The notes under the pieces: model-generated
The model's input: the letters and a program-made list of their open reading frames with translations, nothing else
Told to the model about the DNA's origin: nothing
The model's database searches: none
Source: Acidobacteriota bacterium
Lineage (GTDB): Bacteria; Acidobacteriota; Aminicenantia; S016-38
NCBI GenBank assembly: GCA_015486055.1
Contig: WFSJ01000010.1
Span: forward strand, 1 to 47,928
DNA length: 47,928 nt
Reading direction: 5' to 3'
Made by a program: the position numbers and the translations under genes
Shown here: positions 8,334 to 17,093 of the stretch, one piece after another
Position numbering within the stretch: the first letter of the stretch is position 1
Layout: every line of letters begins with the position of its first letter

Positions 8334-8849
8334 ATGAAGAAAATTGTAGCTTTAATCTTTCCAATTTTGATCCTTCTTTCAGCATGCTCCCAGGGGCCAT
8401 CCCCTGATGAAGTAAAGAAATGGCTCGAGATAGTTGATATTAAAACCCAGTGGGTTCAGAAATATGGACCACAGGTCAGGCCATGGGAAGTAGTTTACGT
8501 GCCTTCAATAAGGTTCGTACTGAAGAATAACGGGAAAAAACCTATAAGAATTCTATATTTCAATGCTGAATTCAAGTTTAAGGATGAGGAAAAGAGTCTT
8601 GGGTATGATTACAGAGCATTTCCACAGAAGAAACCCATAAAACCAGGAGAGAAAAGCAGAGAAGTATTTCTCCGTTGCCCTTATGGATTCAGGGCAAGCT
8701 CAAAGGAAAGCTTTAAGAACAATCCCTATTGGAAGCAAGCAGAAGTAAGATTATTGGCCGGAATCCCCGGGGGCAAGCTCGTTGATATGGGCACTTTCCC
8801 AATAAAGAACGTCTTACAGGGAGAGGAAGGTGAAAAAGGACAGAGGTAG
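8334..8849 (+). CDS. Predicted lipoprotein, first of a tandem paralogous pair
   Basis: A 171-aa exported lipoprotein: a short signal peptide ends in a canonical lipobox LSAC, with the modified cysteine at residue 18. The ATG at 8334 with GAGAGGTG upstream is preferred over an in-frame ATG at 8304, which would put charged residues before the signal. The mature part has the pattern PWEVVYVPSIRFVLKNNGKKPI, then NAEFKF, KPIKPGEKS and NPYWKQAEVRL, ending GTFPIKN. The protein encoded next shares this plan throughout, so they are duplicates. The fold looks all-beta, like small immunoglobulin-type domains. I know no function for the family. Confidence 0.75.
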   Translation: MKKIVALIFPILILLSACSQGPSPDEVKKWLEIVDIKTQWVQKYGPQVRPWEVVYVPSIRFVLKNNGKKPIRILYFNAEFKFKDEEKSLGYDYRAFPQKKPIKPGEKSREVFLRCPYGFRASSKESFKNNPYWKQAEVRLLAGIPGGKLVDMGTFPIKNVLQGEEGEKGQR

Positions 8850-9354
8850 TCTTTACTTCCTGTTGTTTGCCTTAGCTTTTTCCTTTCTCCTGACCCTTGC
8901 TATTTCAATCTTTGAAACCCCTGCCAAGGATATTGCATCATCTATAAAGATTCAGAATTTCAGCTCAATATGGGTTCCTTCTTCTCCGCCGGCAAAATCC
9001 ATGATAAAACCATGGGAAGTATTTGTAGCCCCTTTAATCTCTTTCAGAGTGAAAAATACAGGGAAAAAAGCTATAAACTACATAGCCTTTAACGCCGTTT
9101 TCCTAAGGAAGAACACAAGAATGAAACTTGGGACCTCCTATATATTGGCGATAAGAAAGCCGTTGAGGCCAGGGGAAGTGTCCAGTGAAATAAGGATGGT
9201 TTCAGATGGAGGATATGCGGGAAGCTCCATAGAATCTCTCAAGGATAATCCATTCTGGGAACCTGTTGAATGTAAACTCTACCTTGCAAAAAGCAATAAA
9301 TTCATCCTACTCGGAACCTTCGACATAAAGAATGAGATAAGGGAGAAAAATTGA
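8830..9354 (+). CDS. Membrane-anchored paralogue of the preceding lipoprotein
   Basis: A 174-aa protein starting at a GTG (8830), inside the end of the preceding gene (20-nt overlap), behind AGGAAGG. It has one N-terminal hydrophobic segment (about residues 7-29) and no lipobox cysteine, so it is either anchored in the inner membrane or released by signal peptidase I. The soluble part repeats the lipoprotein's landmarks: KPWEVFVAPLISFRVKNTGKKAI, the NAVF strand, KPLRPGEVS, DNPFWEPVECKLY and GTFDIKN. The two probably act as a pair on different membranes or in different states, which is an inference. Function is unknown. Confidence 0.72.
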   Translation: MKKDRGSLYFLLFALAFSFLLTLAISIFETPAKDIASSIKIQNFSSIWVPSSPPAKSMIKPWEVFVAPLISFRVKNTGKKAINYIAFNAVFLRKNTRMKLGTSYILAIRKPLRPGEVSSEIRMVSDGGYAGSSIESLKDNPFWEPVECKLYLAKSNKFILLGTFDIKNEIREKN

Positions 9355-9399
9355 CTCTTTTTCTTTTACTCCTTAACATAATTGGATTGGAGAATGAAG

Positions 9400-11859
9400 A
9401 TGAAGGAATATGATTTCACCCCCATAGAAAAAAAGTGGCAGGAAAAATGGGAAAAAGAGAATGTTTTCAGAGCAAAGGACGGGGAAGGGAAGAAATACTA
9501 TGTCCTTGAAATGTTTCCTTACCCATCTGGGAAGCTCCACATGGGCCATGTAAGGAACTATTCCATTGGTGATGTCATTGCAAGGTTTAAGTGGAAAAGG
9601 GGATACAATGTTCTTCATCCAATTGGATGGGATGGCCTCGGACTTCCAGCGGAAAATGCTGCGATCAACCACAAGGTGGAACCGAAAAAATGGACTTATG
9701 AGAATATAAAACGCATGGGCTCCCAGCTCAAATCCCTTGGCCTTACCTATGACTGGAAAAGGGAAATTGCAACCTGTGATCCTGAATATTATCGCTGGAA
9801 TCAGTGGTTCTTCCTGAAAATGTATCAGCTTGGCCTCGCTTACAGGAAAGAGGAATGGGTAAACTGGTGCCCTAAATGCAAAACAGTTCTTGCCAATGAA
9901 CAAGCAAAGGATGGAAAATGCTGGAGATGTGGAACCGAGGTTGAACAGAGAAAGCTGAACCAGTGGTTCTTGAAAATAGGGGATTATGCGGAGGAACTCC
10001 TCGAAGGTCATAAAAAACTTGAGGGTAAATGGCCAGAAAAGGTTCTTACGATGCAGAAAAATTGGATAGGAAGAAGTGAGGGAGCAGAGATAGATTTTAA
10101 GGTCCAGGGGATTGAGAAGAGTATAAGAATTTTTACCACAAGACTTGATACAATCTACGGTGTCACATATCTCGTCCTTTCTCCTGAACATCCTGTATTA
10201 GAACAAATCCTCGAAGGAAAATTAAACAAGGAAGAAATTCTAAAGTGGTGCAACGAAAGGATAAAGAAGAAAAAATTTTTAAAGGAAGAAGTAGAGAAAG
10301 AGGGTATTTTTACAGGTGCCTATGCCATAAATCCATACAACGAAGAAAGAATTCCCATATGGATAGCAAATTATGTTCTTATGGAATACGGGACAGGAGC
10401 TGTGATGGCTGTTCCCGCCCATGACCAGAGGGATTTTGAGTTCGCAAAAAAATACAGCCTCCCAATAAAAGTTGTAATAACCCCAGAGGAAGGGAAACTT
10501 GATCTTCCCCTTGAAAAGGCATACGAGGAAAAAGGTCTCCTTATAAATTCTGCCAGTTTCACAGGCCTAAGGAGCAATGAGGCAATAAAAAGGATGATAA
10601 CTTTTGCCGAAGCACAACAATTTGGTCATAGGGCTGTAAATTACAGGATAAAGGATTGGGGAATTTCAAGGGAACGATATTGGGGAACTCCGATCCCTAT
10701 TGTTTATTGCGAAAAATGCGGGATTGTTCCTGTCCCTGAAAATCAACTGCCTATAAGACTTCCGGAAGATGTTAAATTTACAGGGGAAGGAAATCCACTC
10801 GATACTTCAAAGAAATTTGTTGAGACGGTCTGCCCAAAGTGTGGAGGTCCTGCAAAAAGAGAAACAGACACGATGGATACATTCTTTGATTCCTCTTGGT
10901 ATTTCTTCAGATATACGGATCCAAAAAATGATGAAAAACCATTTGAAAGAGAAAAAGCAGAATTCTGGTCACCCCCTGATATATATATAGGAGGGATAGA
11001 ACATGCAATTCTTCACCTTATATATGCAAGATTCTTCACAAAGTTCCTAAGGGACATTGGTCTAATAGGATTTTCTGAGCCCTTTCCAAAACTCTTAACT
11101 CAAGGAATGGTAATAAAAGAAGGAAAGAAAATGAGCAAATCTCTTGGAAATGTTGTTGAACCTGACCAGATAATTAAAAAATACGGTGCAGATGCTGTAA
11201 GGCTTTTCATCCTTTTCGCATCCCCGCCTGAAAGGGACCTTGATTGGTCAGACACAGGAATAGAGGGCGCTTACAGGTTCCTTAAGAAGGTGTGGGACCT
11301 TTTCCAGAGGAATATGGATATTCTAAAGCATGATTCGAAGCCCGACCTCTCAGAAGAAACCCTTTCACTTAGAACCCTTACCCACAGGACGATAAAAAAA
11401 GTAACTGAAGAGATAGAGGACAGAATGCACTTTAACACTGCAATAGCAGCACTTATGGAATTCTACAATGGAATATCTGAAAAGGAGAAAGAGCTGAGGA
11501 AAATAGAATCAGGAAAAGCTGCCTTAAAGGAAGCCCTTCTCTCAATGCTCCATCTTCTCTCACCGTTTGTTCCCCATATCACAGAAGAAATATGGTCCAA
11601 AGTTGGGGGAAAAGGATTTATATCCAAGGCCCCCTGGCCAAAATATGAGGAAAAATTAATAGAGAAAGAGAGCTTTACCATTGTAGTTCAGGTAAATGGT
11701 AAAGTCAGGGACAGGCTAAATGTCTTAAAGGGCGAGGATGAAGAGGCGATAAAGGAAAAAGCACTTTCCTCAGAAAGAGTAAAAAAATATATAAAGGAAA
11801 AGAAAATAGTGAAATTTATATACATTCCTGGCAAAATAATGAGTTTCTATGTAAAATGA
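9400..11859 (+). CDS. leuS: Leucyl-tRNA synthetase
   Basis: A class Ia synthetase that charges tRNA-Leu. From the ATG at 9400 the protein is 819 aa, normal for bacterial LeuRS. It shows the HIGH-type motif in PSGKLHMGHVRN (HMGH at 47-50), a CPKC...CWRC zinc module, the CP1 editing domain with a T-rich loop (TTRLDTIYGVTYL) and AVPAHDQRD, a second Cys module (CEKCG, CPKCGG), and KMSKS at 577-581, followed by the anticodon-binding helical domain and a C-terminal VQVNGKVRDR segment. In-frame TTG (9382) and ATG (9394) lie upstream, but GGAG at 9389-9392 is best spaced for 9400. Its stop overlaps the lptE start. Confidence 0.96.
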   Translation: MKEYDFTPIEKKWQEKWEKENVFRAKDGEGKKYYVLEMFPYPSGKLHMGHVRNYSIGDVIARFKWKRGYNVLHPIGWDGLGLPAENAAINHKVEPKKWTYENIKRMGSQLKSLGLTYDWKREIATCDPEYYRWNQWFFLKMYQLGLAYRKEEWVNWCPKCKTVLANEQAKDGKCWRCGTEVEQRKLNQWFLKIGDYAEELLEGHKKLEGKWPEKVLTMQKNWIGRSEGAEIDFKVQGIEKSIRIFTTRLDTIYGVTYLVLSPEHPVLEQILEGKLNKEEILKWCNERIKKKKFLKEEVEKEGIFTGAYAINPYNEERIPIWIANYVLMEYGTGAVMAVPAHDQRDFEFAKKYSLPIKVVITPEEGKLDLPLEKAYEEKGLLINSASFTGLRSNEAIKRMITFAEAQQFGHRAVNYRIKDWGISRERYWGTPIPIVYCEKCGIVPVPENQLPIRLPEDVKFTGEGNPLDTSKKFVETVCPKCGGPAKRETDTMDTFFDSSWYFFRYTDPKNDEKPFEREKAEFWSPPDIYIGGIEHAILHLIYARFFTKFLRDIGLIGFSEPFPKLLTQGMVIKEGKKMSKSLGNVVEPDQIIKKYGADAVRLFILFASPPERDLDWSDTGIEGAYRFLKKVWDLFQRNMDILKHDSKPDLSEETLSLRTLTHRTIKKVTEEIEDRMHFNTAIAALMEFYNGISEKEKELRKIESGKAALKEALLSMLHLLSPFVPHITEEIWSKVGGKGFISKAPWPKYEEKLIEKESFTIVVQVNGKVRDRLNVLKGEDEEAIKEKALSSERVKKYIKEKKIVKFIYIPGKIMSFYVK

Positions 11860-12362
11860 AGAGATTAACATTTTTGGTATTCCTCCTCCTCCCATTTTGT
11901 GGATACCGCCTCGCAGGCACAGGTTCAACTCTTCCCTCATATATAAAAAAAGTATATATTCCTCCTTTCAAAAACAACACTACAAGGGCAGAGGTCGAAA
12001 CATTCATGACCTCTGCTGTAAGGGATGAAATAGCAAGAAGAGGAAAGAAAGTGGTGGACAATATAGAAGATGCAGATGCAGAGCTTTTGGGTAGTATAGA
12101 TAAATTTTATGTTTTCCCCGTGGGAATAACTACCGGGGGAGAATCGAGGAGATTCTCGGTCTCAGTAACAGGAAAGTTTGTTTTAAAGGACATCAAAACA
12201 AACAAGGTGCTTTTCTCAAGCTCGTCTTACACTTTCAGGGACGAATACGAAGCCCAAGGAGCAGGAGCGACAAATTTTCTTTCTCTCCAATCAGAAACAA
12301 TTGAAAAAATAGCGAAAAACTTCGCAAAGTCTATTGTGAGCACGATCCTTGAAGGCTTTTAA
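11856..12362 (+). CDS. lptE: LptE-type LPS-assembly lipoprotein
   Basis: A 168-aa outer-membrane lipoprotein that, in known systems, plugs the LptD barrel and helps place lipopolysaccharide at the cell surface. It has a signal peptide ending CGYRL (cysteine at 15), the typical LptE opening. The segments VYIPPFKNNT, a helix with RDEIARRG, DAELLGSI and the strand RFSVSVTGKFVLKD also match the family. The residue before the cysteine is Phe, unusual for a lipobox. Gene order leuS-lptE-holA is common in Gram-negative bacteria and supports the call. The ATGA overlap with leuS couples translation. Confidence 0.85.
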   Translation: MKRLTFLVFLLLPFCGYRLAGTGSTLPSYIKKVYIPPFKNNTTRAEVETFMTSAVRDEIARRGKKVVDNIEDADAELLGSIDKFYVFPVGITTGGESRRFSVSVTGKFVLKDIKTNKVLFSSSSYTFRDEYEAQGAGATNFLSLQSETIEKIAKNFAKSIVSTILEGF

Positions 12363-13143
12363 ATCTCTTTATCTTTACGGAAAGGACAGCCTGAGCAGGT
12401 CAAGGAGATTTGAGGATTTAGTAAATAAAGGAAGGAAGTTTTATCTCTTTGAGAACTCCTGGGAGGAAATACTTGAGGAAGTAGAATATCCCTCTCTTTT
12501 CTCAGGTCCTCTTCCCGGGGTAAGAATACTGAATTCCAAAGAAGAAAGGCTTTCAAAGAAAAACAGAAAAACATTGGAACAAGCATTAAAAAGAGGAATC
12601 GTTATAATGTCTGAACACGAGGGAAAGAGTGAACTAAAAAATTTCCTAAAGAGTGCTTCCTGCCAAATGGAATATTACAGACTTCCATATGAGAGGGAAA
12701 GGGCAAATATGGTAAGGGAGGAGATGAAAAACTCGGGAAAGACAATAGATGAAGATGCCCTTCTCCTCTTTATAAAACTTGTGGGTGATGATACCCTAAA
12801 TTTGTGGAGAGAGATTGAAAAGCTGAAATACTTCCCCGTTTCAAGAATAACCACTAAGGTGATAAGAAGATTGGCTGTTCCAATGAGAGAATATCCAGTG
12901 TGGGAGCTTGAGATAGCAATAGCCAACAGGAATGTAATTAAGGCAGGAGAAGTTCTTGAATCCCTGAAAGTTAAGGGAGAACAACCTGCTATGGTTGTTG
13001 GAAGCCTGAACTACATAATCTCAAAGATCTGCAGAAGGAACCTCATAAAGGAAATTTTTGACCTGGACTGGAAGATAAAAATGGGATATTCCCCATGGGA
13101 AACTCTTCATTTTTTCCTTATAAAATTGGCGCAGGTTTGTTAA
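12349..13143 (+). CDS. holA: DNA polymerase III delta subunit
   Basis: The clamp-loader delta subunit, which opens the sliding clamp. The protein is 264 aa, shorter than the roughly 340 aa of many HolA proteins. Recognisable parts are the N-terminal YLYGKDSL strand-loop, which lacks a Walker A as expected for delta, a middle region with MSEHEG, and the C-terminal helical collar with LEIAIANRNVIKAGEVLESL and MVVGSL. The start is a TTG at 12349, 14 nt inside lptE. Its order after leuS and lptE matches the classical arrangement. The stop overlaps the stop of the convergent kinase-helicase gene by 4 nt, leaving no room for a terminator. Confidence 0.82.
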   Translation: MKAFKSLYLYGKDSLSRSRRFEDLVNKGRKFYLFENSWEEILEEVEYPSLFSGPLPGVRILNSKEERLSKKNRKTLEQALKRGIVIMSEHEGKSELKNFLKSASCQMEYYRLPYERERANMVREEMKNSGKTIDEDALLLFIKLVGDDTLNLWREIEKLKYFPVSRITTKVIRRLAVPMREYPVWELEIAIANRNVIKAGEVLESLKVKGEQPAMVVGSLNYIISKICRRNLIKEIFDLDWKIKMGYSPWETLHFFLIKLAQVC

Positions 13144-15758
13144 ATTCCAAGGGCCTCTCTTACAAATCTGGAGATTTCTACACTGGTCCTTTTCTCCGTC
13201 TTTGGGAAAATTATGTATAACTTCTCCGTGGCTCTTGTCATAGCCACATAGAAGAGGCGACGTTCCTCCTCCATCCTCTTCCTTGTCATATAGGTTGAAA
13301 AAGCAGGAAAAGCCCCTTCATATGCATCCACTATAAAAACAACAGGAAATTCAAGCCCCTTTGATGAATGGGCAGATATGAGCTTAACCCCCTCTTCACT
13401 TTTAATGAAACCCTTTGAAAAAAGAAGGTCTATGTAAGAAAGAAAAGATTTTATATCCTTTTTCCTGCTCCTTTCGTCAAAATCAATGGCAAGGTCCATA
13501 AGCTCTCCTATGATTTCGCTTTTTACAAAAAATGAGCGGTTAGGGACACTCTTAAGAAGCCCTGTGTATTCAACCCCTATTTTCAATGCTATTGAAGATT
13601 TAAGGGAAGATGCCCTTTTTATAAGCGAGGAAAGAAATAAAGCTCTTTCTCTTACCACTTTGTTTGGGTGTCTCTTGAGAAGTTCAATATAATTTCTCTT
13701 TCCCTTGAGTTCTTCCCTGCTAATTAAATGGTCTCCAAGATTCACAAAGAAAATAAAAGGTAATTTGGTAGGTCTTGAAAGAAGCTTGAGAAAATTTATC
13801 AACACCTCTATTTCCCTTTTCCTCATAAAGTTCTTATTGAACATCACGGAAAATGGTATGGAGTTTTGCTTGAGCACAGAATAATAATTCCTCAGAAGAT
13901 AGTTATATCTTGCTATAATTGCGAACTCATTGAAGCTTCTCCCTCTTGCAGCCCCTGAGGCTATTTTCGAAAGAACGAATTCAGCTTCCTCATTCCTTGT
14001 CGCCAGTCCTTCAATCTGAACTTTTCCACCTTTTTCTTCGCTCCACATAACTTTCTCGAGCCTGTCTCTGTTTCTTGAAATCAGATTAAGCGCTGGGGCA
14101 ATTATCTCCTCGCCGAGCCTGAAACTTCTTGTAAGGTAATAAATTCTTGAGTTTTCCTTAAATACTTTCTTGAAAGTTCTTACAAGTTCTGGTTTTCCTC
14201 CTCTCCATTGATATATTGATTGGTCGTCATCCCCTGTTGCAAATAGCTTCCCACTCCTACCAAGGAGAAGTTTTATTATTTCAAATTGAACTTTGTTAAG
14301 GTCCTGAAATTCATCAACTATTATGTCAGTAAAAAGACGATTATAATCTTCCCTTACAAGGGAATTCTCCTTGAGAAGCTTATATGTCAGGTGAATTACA
14401 TCATCATAATCCATATAGCCATTTTGCCTCTTCCATTCCTGATATGCGCGCATAATATCAATTAGGGCTTTCTTCTTTTGCTCCCCTATTTCCATTTTCT
14501 CAGGGGGAATAAGGCTTGATTTTGAAAACGATATGAGCCTTAAAAACTCAGAGGATGGATAATTGATCTTCTTATTCCTCAGTATAACATCTATTGTTTT
14601 CTGGGCAATCCCTGAGGGTATCACTGAAAAGCCCTGTGAGTATCCTATAAAATGGGAACTTGATTCAAGAATTTTCGTGGATATCTGATGAAATGTTCCC
14701 AACCAGATGTGGCTTACATCCTCCCTCAGATACCTCGAAATCCTCTCCTCAAGGTCTTCCTTTCCCTTGTTTGTAAACGTTGTTATGAGAATTCCTTCAG
14801 GGTCCACCCCATTGTCTATAAGATAAATTAATCTTCCGATAAGGGACTGGCTTTTCCCTGTGCCAGGCCCACCAATAACTAATGTATATTTAAATGGTGA
14901 GGAAACTGCTTCCTTTTGCTCCTCACTCAGGTTGGACCTCTTCTTTTTTCCCTTTCCTTTGAGGGTGATTATGCTCTGGCCAGGACTTTCCTTTATAAAA
15001 TCGGAGAAAAATTCTGATGCCGAGCCATATCTCTTCCTGAAATCAGACGCCGTTGCCCTTAAAATAGCCTCCTTCTCGCTCTCGGGTATATAAGGGGGAA
15101 TATCCCTGAGTCTTATACCTTTTTTTACATTCCTCATGGTCTCCTCAATACTGTCCGCGAAGAATGGATTTAGCCCTGTTAAAAGTTCATAAGCTACAAC
15201 TCCCATGGAAAAAATATCGCTCTCCTTATAATATTTTCCCCTCCAAGCCTCAGGGGCCATATAAGGAGGTGTGCCTGCAACAGACCTTGTCATTTCTCCT
15301 TCAAGAAAAAAAGCAAGGCCGAAATCGGTTATCTTGAGCTTATTTCCCTCAACCAATATGTTCTCTGGCTTCAGATCCCTGTGGAGAATCATCCTTGAAT
15401 GAGCATAGTCCACTGCACTGCAAATTTGTTTAAGAAAGGAAGAGACAACCGCTATATTGAGAGGGGCCTTTTCTTTTATTATTCTCCTTAAGCTCGGCCC
15501 ATTTATATACTCAAGCACTATCCCTGTCCTTCCCTGGTGCTTCTCTACAGTGAAAAACCTCACTATATTGGGATGGAGAAGCTCTGATAGAAGTTTTACC
15601 TCTTCTATTAGATTAGGAAGGTTAGCCTCCCCTCCCCTTGCAATTTTAATGGCGAACTCCTTTCCTATAAGGCTATCCTCTGCTAAGTAAACATCGGCGA
15701 ATCTCCCTCCTCCTAACCATTCCTTTATAAGAAACCTCCCAAACTTTTGGGAAATCAT
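13140..15758 (-). CDS. Ser/Thr protein kinase fused to a UvrD/PcrA-type SF1 helicase
   Basis: One unbroken 872-aa frame with two complete enzymes. Residues 6-255 are a Hanks-type kinase: glycine loop GGGRFADV (16-23), catalytic Lys in AIK (K38), HRDLKPEN (126-133, catalytic D128), DFG (D145) and APE (168-170). A short basic linker (KGKGKKKR) follows. From about 277 comes an SF1A helicase: Q motif LSEEQKEAV, Walker A GGPGTGKS (296-303), LGTFHQI, Walker B VDEFQDL (491-497), GDDDQSIYQWRG (509-520), LTRSFR, ISAHSSKGLEF (about 794-804) and VAMTRAT (838-844). All catalytic residues of both halves are present. The protein is shorter than canonical UvrD helicases, so accessory parts are trimmed. It overlaps the upstream DUF6569 gene by 4 nt. 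Confidence 0.9.
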   Translation of the reverse strand: MISQKFGRFLIKEWLGGGRFADVYLAEDSLIGKEFAIKIARGGEANLPNLIEEVKLLSELLHPNIVRFFTVEKHQGRTGIVLEYINGPSLRRIIKEKAPLNIAVVSSFLKQICSAVDYAHSRMILHRDLKPENILVEGNKLKITDFGLAFFLEGEMTRSVAGTPPYMAPEAWRGKYYKESDIFSMGVVAYELLTGLNPFFADSIEETMRNVKKGIRLRDIPPYIPESEKEAILRATASDFRKRYGSASEFFSDFIKESPGQSIITLKGKGKKKRSNLSEEQKEAVSSPFKYTLVIGGPGTGKSQSLIGRLIYLIDNGVDPEGILITTFTNKGKEDLEERISRYLREDVSHIWLGTFHQISTKILESSSHFIGYSQGFSVIPSGIAQKTIDVILRNKKINYPSSEFLRLISFSKSSLIPPEKMEIGEQKKKALIDIMRAYQEWKRQNGYMDYDDVIHLTYKLLKENSLVREDYNRLFTDIIVDEFQDLNKVQFEIIKLLLGRSGKLFATGDDDQSIYQWRGGKPELVRTFKKVFKENSRIYYLTRSFRLGEEIIAPALNLISRNRDRLEKVMWSEEKGGKVQIEGLATRNEEAEFVLSKIASGAARGRSFNEFAIIARYNYLLRNYYSVLKQNSIPFSVMFNKNFMRKREIEVLINFLKLLSRPTKLPFIFFVNLGDHLISREELKGKRNYIELLKRHPNKVVRERALFLSSLIKRASSLKSSIALKIGVEYTGLLKSVPNRSFFVKSEIIGELMDLAIDFDERSRKKDIKSFLSYIDLLFSKGFIKSEEGVKLISAHSSKGLEFPVVFIVDAYEGAFPAFSTYMTRKRMEEERRLFYVAMTRATEKLYIIFPKTEKRTSVEISRFVREALGI

Positions 15759-16615
15759 CTCGAAAGAACCGACAAATGAACAATTACGCCTGTGAGGAGA
15801 AGGAGTCTCAGGACAAATTTTTTAGTAACGCCTCTCATCTCCTCGCCAACTCCGTATGTTTCTGCTTCTCTCAACCTCGCCTTCCTCACCGCTTCAATAA
15901 CCTCTTCTGGTCTCGACTGTGGCTTCTCCCCTTCTCTCATTCTATCCTCAAGGGCATCAAGACCGTAGGAAACAAGGAGTTTGTTGAGAAATTTCTGGAA
16001 AAAATCCGTTGAAAAGAAAAGCTCTCCACCGAGAAATCTCAGATTCGTAAAGGCCAAAAAACCTATCTGTTCCCTTTCAGGGAAGTATTCCCTATAGAAG
16101 GAAAGCTCTTCCTCCTTTGCGCTGAAACTCTCAGTCATCGCCCTTGTCTTAGAGCTTACCCTCATAGTTGTTTGCTTCCTCTTTATTTCCCTCCACACCT
16201 CATTCTGGGATGGTTTTTTCTTTATTGTAATCGTCCGTGAAATAATGGACCTCACCCTGGGATATGCGATGTACCCGCTTGGGGCAAGCTCTTGCCCACC
16301 TTTCCACCTCCCTTCTTCTGCGCAGAGAACAGGGACTCTTTTCCTACCCATAGGAAGAATCATGGAGGTAGCAAATATCCTGTTCTGTCTTGCTCCTATA
16401 ATCTCTTCACCTTCATGAATAAAAAGCAGGTCCCCATCAGAATGGTCAATTTCTAACTCTTCAACCACACCTGTTTCCAGAATTCTCGTCCCTCCTCTGT
16501 TGTGGCTTTCCTCCAGAGTTACTAACGCTAAAGAATTTTCATCCCCGAAAGCAGGGTAAATTATAAGATTGGAGAGGTAAGAAGGTTTCCCGATTTTTAT
16601 GTCAAAATCCTCCAT
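15755..16615 (-). CDS. DUF6569/ARPP-1-like protein, operon partner of the kinase-helicase
   Basis: A 286-aa protein whose core matches what I recall of the DUF6569 (ARPP-1) family: a strand-rich region then GDLLFIHEGEEIIGARQNR (61-79) and VPVLCAEEGRW (95-104 region). ARPP-1-like domains have been linked by context to ADP-ribose-related phosphatase and glycohydrolase proteins, but no activity is established. The C-terminal part has a charged helical segment and ends in a short hydrophobic stretch (LRLLLLTGVIVHLSVL), possibly a membrane tail. It is the first gene of the unit. A TAAAAT box stands 6 nt before its ATG. Confidence 0.68.
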   Translation of the reverse strand: MEDFDIKIGKPSYLSNLIIYPAFGDENSLALVTLEESHNRGGTRILETGVVEELEIDHSDGDLLFIHEGEEIIGARQNRIFATSMILPMGRKRVPVLCAEEGRWKGGQELAPSGYIAYPRVRSIISRTITIKKKPSQNEVWREIKRKQTTMRVSSKTRAMTESFSAKEEELSFYREYFPEREQIGFLAFTNLRFLGGELFFSTDFFQKFLNKLLVSYGLDALEDRMREGEKPQSRPEEVIEAVRKARLREAETYGVGEEMRGVTKKFVLRLLLLTGVIVHLSVLSR

Positions 16616-16621
16616 AGACTC

Positions 16622-16627
16622 ATTTTA
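16622..16627 (-). promoter_or_regulatory. Extended -10 for the DUF6569/kinase-helicase operon
   Basis: On the minus strand TG-N-TAAAAT is followed by exactly six bases and then the ATG at 16615. No ribosome-binding site fits in that gap, so the operon looks leaderless. Its -35 region would fall on the -35 of the divergent ribosomal promoter. Confidence 0.5.
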
Positions 16628-16639
16628 CCACCGAAGGAA

Positions 16640-16668
16640 TTGACATGGACAGGTTTTTCTGGTAAGAT
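16640..16668 (+). promoter_or_regulatory. Promoter of the ribosomal-protein superoperon
   Basis: TTGACA (16640-16645), a 17-nt spacer, then TAAGAT (16663-16668). Transcription would start near 16675, giving a leader of about 30 nt with an AAAAGGAGG ribosome-binding site before the TTG start of rpsL. It is the only good promoter I can see for the 19-kb gene run that follows. Confidence 0.7.
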
Positions 16669-16706
16669 TATTGGGCTTTTTTCAAAAACTTAAAAGGAGG
16701 TAAAAC

Positions 16707-17084
16707 TTGCCAACCATCAACCAATTGGTGCGTTTCGGTAGAAAACCGAAGACAAAGAAGAATAAGAGCCCTGCTCTTCAAAGCAATCCCCAGAGGAGAG
16801 GAACATGTGTGAAGGTTTTTACAACAACCCCAAAGAAGCCAAACTCTGCTTTAAGGAAGGTAGCAAGGGTCAAGCTTAGCAATGGCATTGAGGTAACTGC
16901 ATACATACCAGGCATAGGTCACAACCTTCAGGAATATTCAAATGTTCTTGTGAGGGGCGGAAGGGTCAAAGACCTTCCGGGAGTTAAATATCATATAATA
17001 AGGGGTAGCCTTGATTCTACAGGTGTTGAGAGCAGAAAAAGAGGAAGATCAAAATACGGGTCCAAAAAGCCTAAAAAAGCATAG
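16707..17084 (+). CDS. rpsL: 30S ribosomal protein S12 (uS12)
   Basis: A 125-aa decoding-centre protein. It keeps the loop [11 protein letters not shown], with a Lys at the streptomycin-sensitive position (K43), and [15 protein letters not shown], which holds the Asp that is methylthiolated in many bacteria. Translation starts at a TTG (16707) behind AAAAGGAGG; the next residues PTINQLVR match the family's normal N-terminus. It is first gene of the run. No rpoBC or rplJL lies upstream; instead a divergent unrelated gene does. Confidence 0.96.
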   Translation: MPTINQLVRFGRKPKTKKNKSPALQSNPQRRGTCVKVFTTTPKKPNSALRKVARVKLSNGIEVTAYIPGIGHNLQEYSNVLVRGGRVKDLPGVKYHIIRGSLDSTGVESRKRGRSKYGSKKPKKA

Positions 17085-17093
17085 GAGGAAGGA

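Noticed and set aside
9373-10191. 272-aa minus-strand open frame inside leuS
   Set aside because: It lies fully antisense to a clear synthetase gene, has no ribosome-binding site and reads as low-complexity shadow.
14900-15050. Kinase-helicase junction as a frame or assembly artefact
   Set aside because: The frame is continuous with a plausible basic linker and both halves keep all motifs, so I accept the fusion pending read support.
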